Position numbers and translations under genes: made by a program. The notes under the pieces were generated by a model. It searched no databases. It was given only the letters and a program-made list of their open reading frames with translations, and was not told the DNA's origin. Shown piece after piece: positions 23,030-34,126 of a DNA stretch of 60,054 bases. Where the stretch lies: NCBI GenBank assembly GCA_963575745.1, contig CAUYUJ010020670.1, positions 92,501-152,554 of the forward strand, written 5' to 3'. This stretch comes from Prorocentrum cordatum. Lineage: Eukaryota; Sar; Dinophyceae; Prorocentrales; Prorocentraceae. How positions within the stretch are numbered: the stretch's first letter is position 1; every line of letters starts with the position of its first letter.

Positions 23030-23108
23030 CACGAAATGTTCTCAGAACATTCATGGCTGAGACTGTCGTGTTTTAACATGGGAACATGGGTTCTAAGAAC
23101 ATTTCGTG
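23030..23108. repeat. 19-bp inverted repeat, each arm itself palindromic
   Basis: Arms 23030-23048 and 23090-23108 pair at 18 of 19 positions around a 41-base loop. The left arm contains the odd palindrome AATGTTCTCAGAACATT and the right arm GTTCTAAGAAC, so cruciform or alternative hairpins are possible. Confidence 0.75.
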
Positions 23109-24200
23109 GGCGGTCTACAGGAACGCCAGGACGGCTGATCCCTGCTCAAGCCGCTGCGTCTTGTGTCGTCCTTCGGGGGCGGCAAAGAGGGGGTGGTGAT
23201 TCGGTGGGGGGTGGATCTCATGGCAGGGGTCATGATGTCTCCCCAGATCTCGTGGCGCTCCTTGTTTCAATGCGTCCTCCCCCCCCCCCGGGCCGCGCAC
23301 ATGCCGCCGGCCATGATGTGCGCCCCCCCTTCGTGGACGCTTCCCTCGACCTTGGACGCCCCCGCGTCCTCCGCCTCCGCCTCGCCTCGGGCACGTCCGC
23401 GCGCTCCGCCTCGTCGTCTGGGAGTGGGCTGCGAGGCTGTGGCGGCCTTGCGCTTGGGATTTGCGTCGTCGACCAAAGTCTTTTCGCGCGTTGACGACAC
23501 CTTTCGGAAAAGCACGCGTCAGACACGCACGGCCCCAGCGTTGTGAATGTCTCAAATGCTGTTTATCTCGAGTCGAGGTCTTCAGGCGCTTTCGTGGGGC
23601 CCCAGACACTTTCCTCGGGGCCCCTCTTCAGCAGCGGCGCCTCGCCGAGAGCGTGCATTCCGGCCAGATTCGCCTCCCCCCTCCGCGGGAATTCCGGGGG
23701 TGCCCGAATCGTCCTGAGCGGCCGTTGGAGTCCTGAGCCAGACGGGTCCAGGACGAGGTAAGTCCGTGCCATGGGCGTTCCGGAGCGCTCGTAGAGCGTC
23801 CTCGATCGATCTGAGCAGGCCGCGGCGCCCGAGACATCATCCACAGCCGTCAGATCTCAGAGTTTCTCGATGAATGGTTGATCCTGACCCGAACTTGTCC
23901 TCGTCCTGGCTTCGTCTTACTGGGCTGCGGCCCGAGGGCGGTGCCTCGTCGTTTCGTGAAAGACGTTGCAGCGGGAGGAGGAGGAGGAGGAGGAGGAGGA
24001 GGAGTTCTCGTTGAGCGCTGATTGTGGGGGCCTCTGCGGGGGGGAGCGCGGCTCCTCAACGCCACGGCCAGATCCGCTCCGGGAGCCTGCCCAGAGCACG
24101 TCCCTGGGCCCGACGTTTGACCCCTAACTCCGACCCGTTCGATTCTGTGGCATCTTCGGGGGACCTCGCCTGTCCCAAAGATTGGTGTCTTTTGGGGGGC
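23109..24200. other. no gene recognised
   Basis: GC-rich sequence with short open frames on both strands, a GGA run at 23970-24002 and no domain, repeat or motif that could be supported. Confidence 0.5.
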
Positions 24201-24204
24201 CCGA

Positions 24205-24320
24205 CGCATGCTCGATGCGGATTCGACGCGGATTTGGCGTGGATTCGATGCGGATTCGACACGGATTCGACACGGATCCGACGCGTCCGACATGGATTCG
24301 ACACGGATTCGACGCGGACA
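24205..24320. repeat. 11-bp GGATTCGACAC minisatellite
   Basis: About ten degenerate units of GGATTCGACRC. The Arg/Asp/Ser-repeat peptides predicted here come from the tandem unit. Confidence 0.88.
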
Positions 24321-24484
24321 GGGCCGCGACGGGACAGACAAGGTCCCCCGAGGATGCAACATAAGTTCGAGTCGCGGAGGAAGCTCGACAAGAGATGTTC
24401 GGGTATTCTTATGCTCGACCCCTCACACTCTGGGTTCGATGATGGGCCCCTCGTGAACGCTAGATTCCCGGCTTTCACACCGAT

Positions 24485-24690
24485 GACCGCCGAAGACTGC
24501 CGAAGACCGTGTCGGGCCGCAGCCTAGACCGCCGAAGACCGCCGAAAGACCGCCGAAGACCTCCGAAAACCGCCGAAAGACCGCCGGAGACCGCCAAAGA
24601 CCACCGTGGATTGCCGAAGACCTTGCCGGGCCCCAGCGTCCGCGGCGGGGAGCGCGCTCGTTGGCGGTCTGCGGCGGTCGCTCGGCGGTC
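24485..24690. repeat. GACCGCCGAA minisatellite
   Basis: Ten- to eleven-base units (GACCGCCGAAA and variants) at 24485-24620, then an inverse-sense echo (GCGGTCTGCGGCGG) at 24660-24690. Confidence 0.85.
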
Positions 24691-24699
24691 TTCAGAGGC

Positions 24700-25870
24700 C
24701 AAGATGCGTGACGAGGTGTCCATGATCGAACGCGTAGCCTGGCTCCGACCCCGTCGCGTCGCGAAGGAAGTTTGACACGATGTTTTCGGGTCTTTTTCTA
24801 CCTTTCCCTTGGCAGCCCCAGGGCCGTCGCCGGGCCGCCCACGAGCGACTCGTTACGAGAGGCGGGTCCCCTGGAACGGGGCGTCTGAAACTCCGGGGAC
24901 GTTCGACGTGGTGCAAAGAAAGTCACGAAGTCGAAGGTCTGGGTCGTCGTCGCCGCCGTCACCGTCCCCGCGGCGGTGGCGCGAGGGAGGGAGCTGGTCG
25001 GCGGCTGCGTGAAGGGTGGATGGCCCATGGGGGAATGTGTTTCTAGGCGCCCGGGTCGCCCGTGCATTCGACGAGGCACGGTCGGAGTGTGGCTGCCCCC
25101 CCCCCCCCGGCTTCCGGCCCCGCTCCCTCTGCGCTTCGTCTCCGCGTGCGCCAATTGGCACCCGCGCGCCCCGCTGCTGCTCGACCGCCGTCTGACCCCT
25201 TGCGGCCTCTGGCGGATGCGTCTGATGCCCATCCATCCTTGCCCATGCGCCCCCGTCGTCGCTTGCGAGGCTCGGGTCGGACGAAAGGGGGATGGGGAAG
25301 GGAGGGGCTACCACATCTGCTGTGTGCAGATGGTCTGGCCCCACTGCTGGGTGCCATTCCCCGGTACCTTGGCGCCTCTGGCGCCAGGAGGTGCCAGGAA
25401 AACCAGCTGCGTACGCGAGCTGATTCGCGACCCCTCCCCCCGGCTTGCTGTCCTCCGTGGAGCTCCCGTCCTGCGGGGTCTGGATGCCTTCACCTTGGTG
25501 GACCCGGTGGGCATGCTGCAGCTGCCATCGGGAGATGGTGGACCCGGTGGGGCCTGGATGCCTTCACCGATGGTTGACCCGGGTTTGCGAAGACCTGCGT
25601 TGCAATTTTTTTTCCTGCATTGCAGTTTTTGGTTTCCTGCTGACCCGGGTCTGGATTGACCCGGGTCAGAAGATCCCCGATGTCAGGTGGCACGTCCTCC
25701 CCGTTGGTGCAGGGCATCTGATGCGTTTGTCCGTGGGGCCTGCAAGGCCGCACTTGCAGGAGCTGCTGCCTGCACCCGTCCATGTCGGGCCCCTGCCGCA
25801 TCCTTCCGGGCACATGCCGCCCGTCCTGCCCGCTTCATTATCCCCCAGTTGCTGTGGGAGCCCATGCCAC
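24700..25870. other. no gene recognised
   Basis: GC-rich, with TGACCCGGGT palindromes near 25577, 25650 and 25668 and a GGTGGACCCGGTGG duplication near 25500 and 25535. Open frames on both strands show no domain. Confidence 0.5.
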
Positions 25871-25879
25871 AGTGCATCA

Positions 25880-26075
25880 TTTCGATTCCTCCGATGCGAT
25901 TCGATTCTATTTCGATGGCTTCCGATTCCGATTCGATTCGACTTCGGATTCCGATTCGGGCTCCGATTCCTCGATGGAGGCCTACTAGCCTGCCGATTTC
26001 CGCCGATTCGACTTCCCTCGACTCGGCTGCCGATTTCCGCCGATCCGATTCATGTCGATCGCCGATCCGACTTAT
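25880..26075. repeat. GATTCC/GATTCG degenerate hexamer repeat
   Basis: Many CGATTC, GATTCC and GCCGATTTCC units without a fixed period. Confidence 0.8.
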
Positions 26076-26589
26076 CGATTCGATTATGGGGGCGCCTGTG
26101 CCAAGAAACACGATACGCTTTGCCAGGATACCTCGGGTGTCGTCGGTTTGTTTCGCATTGCAGCCTTGCAGCGGTCGCGAAGAAACCGAAGCTGGCGGGG
26201 TTCCCAGAATGTCCTGACGCTGAGATGCTTGCCGCTAGCCATCAGTGAACCGCCTGGACCAGGGTCCCCTGAGGTTCCTCATTGGCAGCCGCTACGTAAG
26301 CGAGAAACCCAACCCTGACCCAAGAGACTCCGGCGATCTTCAGGGCCGTGCTCCCTGCGATGGGCTTCCTGTGGGCTGGTCTTGACTGCACGTGAGAGCC
26401 GACCACGTCCGACCCGAAGGGCGGGAGGTCCATGGCTGCCCTGGGAAGCCGTTGTCCCGCGCGCTCGCCGGGCTCGCGTTCTTGTCTTCTCCTCCCCCTC
26501 CTCCTCCTCCTCCTCCTCCTCCGTCCCACTTTCCTCTCCGCAGCGGCGGCCTTGGCTGCTGCCCCCCGCGGAGCGCCAAGCCGCTGGCC

Positions 26590-26700
26590 GCCGACGGCCC
26601 TCGGCGGCGGCCCTCGGCGGCGGCCCTCGGCGGCCGCTGGCGGTGGCCTCTGGCGGGGGCCCTCGGCGGTGGCCCTCGGCGGCGGCCGGCGACGCGAGGT
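26590..26700. repeat. GGCGGCGGCCCTC minisatellite
   Basis: Eight or so 12-13-base units, preceded by a CTC run at 26490-26525. Confidence 0.87.
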
Positions 26701-26730
26701 GCGGCGCGTCGCGGGCTGCCCTCTTGTCGC

Positions 26731-26926
26731 AGGCCTAGAGCTTGACACCAACACCAATATCGGCGGTGTGCCTCCACCGAGGGAAGAAAATCCCGATCTC
26801 GGTGATGGTGGTAATATTCTGGCTTCCAAGGTGACCGAGATATTGCCACCAACACCGAAATCTAGGATCATCTTCCCCCTATGGAGGCAACCCCCTGTTT
26901 TGGTGCTGGTGCCCATTTCCAGGCCT
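26731..26926. repeat. long imperfect inverted repeat, almost no loop
   Basis: Arms 26731-26823 and 26833-26926 begin and end with AGGCCT and pair at roughly 75%. The loop is under 10 bases. The fold would be a long hairpin like a MITE or a small-RNA precursor. No coding role was seen. Confidence 0.75.
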
Positions 26927-27006
26927 CCAATCTTGGCTCAAGCCGCCTGTGGTCTCCGCCCTGGGCTGCTTCGGCGTGAACGACTGGTGGACAGCAGCAG
27001 CCTGCG

Positions 27007-27801
27007 ATGGCACAGGGCAGCTGTCCAATGCATGGCCGTGCCGTCGGTCCCCGTGGTGCCTTCTGTGGCGATCTCAATCCGAGGGCTGCTCCACATGTTC
27101 CTGCAGGAAGTTGGCACTGCCGCTCCCGCCCTGATCGCCTGAGCGCCCCGCGTGTGGCAGCAGCCCCAGCTGCCGCGCCTAAGCTTGATCCACCTCCTGG
27201 TTTGCCCCCTCTCGGAGAGGCCGCCGCTGGGGATACAGCCTATCGTGTCACGCTCGGGACGGCCACCGACCTTATCCAGGACGCCTTGGTCGCCACCGTG
27301 ATGGACACCGCTTCCGACGACTCCAATGACTCGCTGCACAACAACATTCGCCAGTGCATCGACGCACAAACGGACAGCATCATTCCTCAGGCAACTGCGG
27401 ACATCACGCGTGCATCGGGGGCGGCCTCCTCAAGCACACGTCTCAAATCCAGCGCCCAGACATACATCCCTGCAGCAGGCGAGGAACCTGCTCTTAGCAA
27501 GCATCAGCGACAGCGGCAGCAGCGGCGACTGAATCGGCAGAGAGGGCGCAGGGAGCGCGCGATCGCTGCATCGGCCGGGCTGCATGCACAAGAGTTCCAA
27601 TGTGTGCCAGGCTTGGGGCCAGGAGTTGAAGGCGAAAGTTGCTACAGTAGCCATATCAACATGGCCATGCATGAGCAGATGCCAAAGGCAAATCAGCCAT
27701 TTCGCTTTAATGATGTCTCGCAAGTCCCTTTCTCGAATGCTTCAAATATTTGTGCGCCAGAATTTTTGTATACCTATTTTTTCAGTATGTTCACGAACTG
27801 A
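27007..27801 (+). CDS. unassigned ORF, 264 residues
   Basis: The frame runs from Met at 27007 to a stop at 27801. It is Ala/Pro-rich for the first 80 residues, then has an acidic stretch (TASDDSNDS), then a strongly basic segment (KHQRQRQQRRLNRQRGRRER, about 27500-27560), and ends in a Phe/Asn-rich tail. I recognise no family. The basic patch could bind nucleic acid, as in a retroelement ORF1, but nothing around it supports a LINE. The start is only the first Met, with no upstream signal. It may be a chance frame in GC-rich DNA. Confidence 0.3.
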   Translation: MAQGSCPMHGRAVGPRGAFCGDLNPRAAPHVPAGSWHCRSRPDRLSAPRVAAAPAAAPKLDPPPGLPPLGEAAAGDTAYRVTLGTATDLIQDALVATVMDTASDDSNDSLHNNIRQCIDAQTDSIIPQATADITRASGAASSSTRLKSSAQTYIPAAGEEPALSKHQRQRQQRRLNRQRGRRERAIAASAGLHAQEFQCVPGLGPGVEGESCYSSHINMAMHEQMPKANQPFRFNDVSQVPFSNASNICAPEFLYTYFFSMFTN

Positions 27802-28012
27802 GCCGTGGGCAATCGCCTTGGGCCTCTGCGCAGCACATTGGTATGGTAGAGGATTGCAGCGCCTAGTCGGGCAGGAACTGCCGTCGGCTGCTGCCTGGGT
27901 GCGGTGATGGTGGGCCAGGCGGAGGGGGGCCGCGAGGCTCTCGGAGTGGCCTCTGTGTAGCAAGCCTTTCGTGACCATGCCGATGCCTTCTGCTCTCCCA
28001 GACCCCCTCGCG

Positions 28013-28174
28013 TTGTGAAAAAATCACGACGGGAGGTTTTTCACTATTTTCGGCCTCTGGGGGCCCTTACCGGCCTTCGGGACCGTCAAAAAACGACTCA
28101 GAGCGAAAAACCGGTCCCGGGGAAGGGGTCCAGACCTCTGGGGGTCGACGTCGTGAAAAAAATCACGACGTCGG
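28013..28174. repeat. two copies of a TCGTGA-A6-TCACGA palindrome
   Basis: A perfect 11-bp stem around six A bases at 28146-28173 and a shorter version at 28013-28033 bound 110 bp of G/C-rich sequence. Confidence 0.75.
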
Positions 28175-28689
28175 GGGGCTGGGCTTATTGTTGTGAAGCA
28201 ATGTGCGGCGTTCCAGAGAAGGGCCTCGCCTTCGAGGGTCGAAGGAGTGGTCTCCTCTTCCTCGGCGGAAGGTGGCGGAAGGGCGGCAGAAGCCAGTGGA
28301 AGTAAGACGAGGGCGGATCCGCCGTCGGAAGGCCAGCGGAAAGGCGGCGGAAGTAAAATCGGCCTCCAAGGGGATAGCAACCTTTGTGGGTTTAGGGTTT
28401 CCGGTATCGGCCATGCGAGCCACTGGAGGACGAGGAAGACGAGGATGAAGAGAAAGTGGGAATGAGGACAATGCAGTTTGGGAGACCCGTGGGGTGCTCA
28501 AGCGTTGTCTCTACCATTGTCATGGGTGGTGCATGGTCCACCAGTTGGCGTGAATTTAAATTTCTGCCTCTAGTTTTCGACCACTTGGCAACTAGTGGCC
28601 CGAAGGCGCCATCATCGACGCCCCGTGGCTCGGTCGCCTCAGTTCTGCGCAGCCAGTGCAGTGACCACCCAGGCCAGTGTAGTGATCAT

Positions 28690-28860
28690 TTTGGCATTCC
28701 GGTGACATGATGGCGATGGTGACGATGGCGCTGACGACGGTGAAGAAGGCGACGACGATGACGGTAACGATGGTCGTGGTGGTGATGATGATTGACATTT
28801 TGGTGATGATTGGGTTGATGAACATGAAAATTGCCATAAGGACGCTTATGATGATGAGCC
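28690..28860. repeat. GATGGN/GACGGT degenerate satellite
   Basis: Triplet-like repeats (GATGACGATG) just before the 77-bp tandem array. Confidence 0.8.
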
Positions 28861-28920
28861 ATGCAGACCCCAGAGCAGTTTGCTTGCAGGGCAGCGCCAT
28901 TAGCCGACAGTTTGCCAAAG

Positions 28921-29151
28921 GTGCAGTTCGCATGCGTTTCCCCCACCCATGACAGCGCTTCGTGGCCCCATAAGGAGCTCCAGAGAAGGTCCCAATGGCG
29001 CAGTTCGCATGCGTCTCCCTCGCCCAGGGCAGCGCTTCGTGGCCCCATAGGGAGCTACACCGAAGGCCCCAGTGGCGGTGTCCACATGCGTCCGCGCCAC
29101 CAATTTCGGCGCACCCCTCACAAGTTTCGTGGCCCCATAGGAGCTTCACCG
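28921..29151. repeat. three tandem 77-bp units
   Basis: Units begin at 28921, 28998 and 29075. Units one and two are close, the third is diverged. Each contains CTTCGTGGCCCCATA or a near copy. The array ends 27 bp before the A1 repeat of the DIRS-like element and may be a flanking satellite or upstream promoter repeats. Confidence 0.85.
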
Positions 29152-29177
29152 AAACTGGTACCCACAATGCGGTATTC

Positions 29178-29298
29178 GGAGGGGTGCAGGAGCGGAGCGG
29201 ATGCACGGAGTCACATGGCGCTCGCGTGCCCGTAGTCATTTTGGCTCAAGCTCCGCCCTCGAGCTCACCTCCGTACTCTCGGTCACCCACGTTTTCTC
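29178..29298 (+). repeat. split direct repeat A1
   Basis: It matches A2 at about 92% (nine substitutions and one indel). It holds the spliced-leader relic from base 53 on. The sequence just outside (29177) diverges from the B1-A2 junction, so this is the likely left end. Confidence 0.88.
29230..29250 (+). promoter_or_regulatory. dinoflagellate spliced-leader relic in A1
   Basis: Twenty of 21 bases match the DinoSL exon; the one difference is T for C at 29236. It ends in CAAG, as in mature trans-spliced messages, 82 bases before the Gag Met. Its CAAG end could serve as acceptor for a new leader. Confidence 0.85.
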
Positions 29299-29332
29299 TT
29301 CCCGCTAAGGAACCTCCGCAGCATCTGGGGCG

Positions 29333-30455
29333 ATGAGCTGGTTCGGCGGCGAACCCGCGGCTGCGGCGGCCCCGGCGCTGGAGGGGGGCCCGGACGACGC
29401 TGCGACCGTACGCTCGCCTTCTGAGCGCGCGCGGCAGACACCTCGCCCCCTTTTGGTTTCCTCGATCGCGGGCATGGCCGGCTTCGACACGATCCTGCTG
29501 GGAGCGTACGTGGAGCAGCTCGGGGGCACCCTCAGCAGTCTCACGATCGACGATCTGCTGTCGACCTCCCTCCTGGAGTTGTCCACGGCCTTGGACGAGA
29601 CAGTGGTTGACAGTGTGCTCCAGAAGTCCAAGCTGCGGCGCTTCCTCAGGAAGATCGCAGAGATCGGCGGCGCGCCCTCGCCGGACTTCGGCACGCTGAG
29701 CGGCCCAGCGCAAGCGCCGATGCGGCCGACGGCCAAGGCACCGCCTCCCGTGCCAGCGGCACGGAAGCGCAAGCTGGCCGCCCTCATCGACCAGGCGGAT
29801 GATGGAGACGTCGAGCTCCTCCCGGCGCCGCGCATTGCGGCTTTGTGGGCCGACTTCGAGAGGGCCCACGGCGGGGGGCCCCGCGAGCACGAAGACGTGA
29901 CGGGGAACCAGCTCTCGGCGCTGGCCGCCAAGCTCGCGGAAGACATGGCCCCCTACGTCGACATGGCCGTGTGGGGGCCATCCGGCTGGCGTCAACAGCG
30001 GCTGCTACGTTTCACCGCCCAGGTGTTCGTCGGGGGGGAGCTGGTCACTCGGCAGCTCCGGGGGCCTTCCTCTTTCGACACCTGGCGGGCGTGCTGGCGA
30101 GTCTTCAGGACGGCGATGCTCGTGTTGAAGGCCTCTCTGCCCGGGCCCTTGGACGAATACGAGGAGGGCATCCGCCTGCTCCACTGCGCCTTCCCCGAGC
30201 AGTGGGGCATCATCTCGCAGGCCGACGACGAGATGCGAGCGGAGCGCTGGGAGCGCATCCGGCGCCAGACAGAGGCCCGCGTCGCCAACGGATGCTATGC
30301 GGGCTCTTTCGACAAGGACCGGCCTTGGGAATCCGTCATCCGGGATTCGGCCAAGTCAGAGAGTAGCCCCCGCGCCAACTGGTGGTACGAGCGCGTGGAC
30401 AAGCTGTGCCTCCTCGCCTCCCGCCGGGGCGCCGTGCCGCAGGCGCTGCAGGCGG

Positions 30456-30487
<32 letters not shown>

Positions 30488-30590
30488 GGCGGTGGCCCGC
30501 CGCCATCGGCGCCTCCAGCGGCGGCCGCCAGCCGGAAGAATGGCGGCAAAGACGACGAGAAGAAGAGGGCCTGGCTGGGATCGAGCGTCG
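29333..30590 (+). pseudogene. DIRS-like element Gag-like ORF1
   Basis: Met at 29333 is the first ATG after the spliced-leader relic. The protein starts with an Ala-rich segment, has helical stretches (for example about 29480-29660, LGAYVEQLGGTL onward), a basic patch ARKRKL and a Trp-rich core (WGPSGWRQQ, about 29970). It then has a poly-Gly run encoded by GGC repeats (about 30453-30500) and a Lys/Asp-rich stretch. The frame should shift near 30570 to reach a Cys-rich segment in the next frame; otherwise it runs to a stop at 30856. The structural role is inferred from place, size and the zinc motif that follows. No sequence family was recognised. Confidence 0.6.
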
Positions 30591-33546
30591 CAAGGACGGG
30601 CGCCACCTCCGCGCCGCCGACGGCTCCCAGCTCTGCTTCAGCTGGAACCGCTCGGAGAAAGGCTGCGCGGACAGTCGCTGCCCCCAGGGCCGCGCCCACA
30701 GCTGCGAGTGGTGCCTGGGCTCGCATCGGGCCATCGACCCGGAGTGCCTGGCGAAGCCGCGCGGCTGGGTGCCGCCGCCGCCCGGGCGTCCGCGAGCTGC
30801 CCAGCGAGGCCCTCCGGCGCCCCGCCCCAGTAGGGGGGGCGCGGCCCCGCTTCTGAAGGTCGCCAGGACGGCGCAGGAGGCATCGGGGGCCGCAGAGGGC
30901 GCGACGCCCAGCTCGCGGGCAGCTCCGGCAGGTGCCGTCGCGGCGATTGCGGCGCCGCCCCCAGGGGCGCGCCCGTCGGCAGAGCAGGCGCTGGCTACGG
31001 CAACGCTTCTGGGCTCGGCGGCCGCGTCGGCGGCCCGCCGGGCCTCCGCAGCCGCGGCAGTGCCAGTGCTCGCGCAAGAGGCGCCCGAGACCGCTCCAGG
31101 CGAGACGCCCGTCTCGCGCCGGGCGCGGCTGAGTCGACAGCGCCAGAGCCTGCAGGACGTTCTGGGCAGGCTCCAGCGGCTCGGGACCTCGCTAGCGGAG
31201 GCGCAGCGGCGGCGAGCTGCCGCTTCCGCCGCGGGTCCGCGCCAGCCCGCCCCCACACAGGCGGCCACTAGTGCGGTGGTTGCCACCAGCAAGGAGGGGC
31301 CGCCCGACAGACTGGAGGGGGGCCTCGCGCCAGACCCCCAGGGGGGGCCCCGCTTCGTGGCGCTGTCCGAGTTCGGGGACCCAGCGCCGGTGCGCCGCCA
31401 CGCCTCTCGCGGCGTTGACCCTGTGGACACGCGGGAACAGCGGGGTCAGGAAGACGCGGCGTGCAGGGCCGGCCTGAGGAACGCGGCCGCGGCGGTCGCC
31501 TCGGAGCCGGCGCTCCTGCGCGTCATGGGCCAGGTCAGGCTCGCCATTCGGGAGGCCCAGTCCGAGGGCGCCAGCCTGACTGGGCTCGCCGGCTGCTGCG
31601 GGGAGACACCCGCGCGCGCGCCGCCGTCTCAAGCGGCCGCGGCAGCACTGCGGGCGAAGGTGGCCCGCGCGCTCGCTGTCGAGCCCGGCGGCGAGCTCCG
31701 CCACCACCCAGCCTCGAACATGCGGTTACGCTTGGCGCAGCAGGTCATATCGCTCGCCGAAGGGCCCGATCGGGAGGTCGGGAGGTGGCTGGAAGAGGGC
31801 GCCCCCATGGGCATCTCCCGCGCAGTGGTGCCAGGCGGATTGTTCCCGCTGGCCGAGTCCTGCAGCACCTTGGAGCCCGGCGACCTGGGCACGGGCGACT
31901 ACGCGTTCTTCGCCAACCACCCGTCCTTCGCCGACAAGCACGGGGAGGCGGAGGCGCCGTCCTTGGACCTGATTCGCGGCTACCTGAAGTCGGGCTACGG
32001 TGAGACCTTCGACACGGTAGCGGCAGCCGAGGCCAAGTTCGGGCGCGTCTTCCCCGCGCCGCTCGGCAACGTCCGGCGCCAGAAGCGGGACGGGACATTC
32101 AAGAACAGGATCATACAGGACCTCAAGGCCAATGGGGTGAACCGGGCGTCCACGACACGCGAGCGCGTCGTGCTGCCGAGGGGGGTCGATCACGCGGTCG
32201 ACCTCGCCTCATTAGGGCAGCGCGTAGGAGCGCCCACTCGGGTTCATCGGGTCGGCGCCCTCGTGCTCGACTTCCTCGACGCCTTCATGAGCATCCCGTT
32301 GCACGAGGACGAAAGGCGTTTCAACGTCGCGATCCTCGAGGAGCCCCCCATGGCAGGACACGGCCGCGTCATCGTCTGGCGGGCCCTGGGCTTCGGGGGG
32401 AAAGGCCAACCCCCTGGTGCACGGCAGGGTCGGGTCATTTCTGGCCCGTTCCGCTCAGGCCATGCTGTCGGCTTCCGAGGGCCGGCTGCAGCTCTACGTC
32501 GACGACCCGGCGATCACCCTCGCGGGTTCCGACGAGGGCATCCACTGCAACTTGGACACGGTCCTCGGGTGGTGGCTTGCCCTCGGCCTGGGGCTGGCAT
32601 GGCGGAAAGGAGTTTTCACCTTGGGCGCCCATGTCTGGATCGGTATCCAGTTCGAGCTGCGCGGCGCCGTAGCCTACGTGACCCTGCCGCCGGAGTTTTT
32701 GAAGGCGACGGCCGAAATCATGGATACGTTCTGCGGGGGGTCCGGCACGGCTCCCCTCGGCTTGGCGCGCACGGCCACGGGCAAGGTGTCGCGCATTGCC
32801 CAGGTCGCGCCGGAGGCATACCCCTTCGCAGCATCCTTCTGGGCGGCCTTGGTGGCTGCAGAGCAGGCGGCGGCGTCGGCGCGGCCGGAGGCGCCGCCCG
32901 GGCGCGTCGCGATTCGCCGCTTCGCCGCTGCCGCGGCGTGGGTGCGGGCGCTCATCAGAAGCGCCGTTCTGCCCCTCACCCGCGAGGTGCACCACTGGCC
33001 GGACCTGCGCCGCCTCCCGGCCGCGCTGGCCCACGTGGAGTTCGATGCCTCCCCGTGGGGGGGAGGCGCCATCCTCTTCGAGAAGGGCGCCCCGCGCGAA
33101 TACCTCGCGTTCACGTGGCCGGACAAGCCCCTTCAGCGGTTCAGCGCCGAGATCGGCAATTCCAAGTGGCAGACCTTGTGGGAGTACGTCACCCTGCTGG
33201 TCACCCTGTTGGCGTGGGGTACGCCGTTCGCAGTCGGGCAGGTCCTCACGATCAAGGGGGACAACCTAGGGCGCTCGCGGGCGCAGTCTGTTACCGAGGA
33301 CGTCGAGACCTGAATGCCATGACCAGGGGGCCTTCATGGAAGAAGGCTGCCTTCCGGTGGACATACACGGCCTCGCATCTACCGTCGGAGGCCAACGAGC
33401 TAGCGGACGCTCTCTCCAGGTTGGCGGCAACGCCCCCAATCCATTTTCCACCGGCGTTGCGGGATACGCCGTCCGCTCGCGCGCCCGAGCTCGACTTGAT
33501 CTGGCAGGCCTGGTTGGGGGATCCGCCCCCGACAACTTGTCTTTGA
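30570..33546 (+). pseudogene. DIRS-like element pol: zinc motif, reverse transcriptase, RNase H
   Basis: The zinc-finger-like segment LCFSWNRSEKGC...C...H.C..C...H....C at about 30630-30755 resembles Gag knuckles of DIRS elements. The RT has LVLDFLDAFMSIPLHEDE (motif A, about 32260), then after a frame change at a G-run (about 32395) ANPLVHGRVGSFLARS and LQLYVDDPAIT (motif C, about 32500). RNase H has VEFDASPWGGG (about 33038), TLWEYV, TIKGDNLG (about 33258) and, after another frame change, HLPSEANELADALSRLA (about 33375-33425). It makes the element DNA from RNA. The frame ends at 33546. The middle (30900-31900) is Ala-rich and of unclear function. Confidence 0.85.
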
Positions 33547-34126
33547 ACGAGCTCGCGTGCGTGGCGCCGGCTCTCCTGTCCGACGCTGAGGGCGCCCCCG
33601 GGCCAGCGGGCGCCGTGACTCTGTTATAAACCGAGGGGTGCGTTTTCTGACATCCGAGGATGGGCTGGCATCCCCCAGCAACGCTACTGACAAAAGGGGG
33701 CGTGGCAAAAAGGGGGGGGGGTCTTGAGCCACTGCTGACTACTCATGCCGATGCTATGCCGATGCCCCCCTGCCCCACGCTTTTGGGGCCGCCCGGGACC
33801 TTTGGGACCCCCAAAACGCCCCAGGAGAGGGCGCCACTGCCTCCCCCCCCCCCTCCTCCATTCCCGGGAGGAGAGGCCAGGATGGAGGGGGAGAGAGGGA
33901 AGATCGGCGTATCTCGCCAGGCGCGCTCCCGGCTTGTCTAGCCATCGGGGGACATCGGCGCCTCTCGCCTGCCGCCGGCTCCCCGGCTTGGCTGGCCCAG
34001 CTCCGTTATCATGCGCCTCCCCGGCTCAATGCCATAGGGGGAGATCGGCGCAGCCCGTCAGTATCATAGAGTGTCTGCCGGCTCGAATTTCCGGCCGTCT
34101 GGGCGCGGCGGAGCGCGGGTTTTCCC
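33547..34126. other. region between pol and recombinase, no gene seen
   Basis: G/C-rich, with repeated GGGGGACATCGGCG-like phrases near 33940 and 34035. It may hold a start region for the recombinase. Confidence 0.5.

Noticed and set aside
24205-24364. Arg/Asp/Phe repeat protein
   Set aside because: It is the translation of an 11-bp minisatellite.
26926-26945. Second spliced-leader relic before the ORF at 27007
   Set aside because: Only the last ten bases (TTGGCTCAAG) match well; about 13 of 21 overall, too weak.
28384-28400. Interstitial telomere repeat (GGGTTTAGGGTTT)
   Set aside because: Less than two TTTAGGG units; easily chance.
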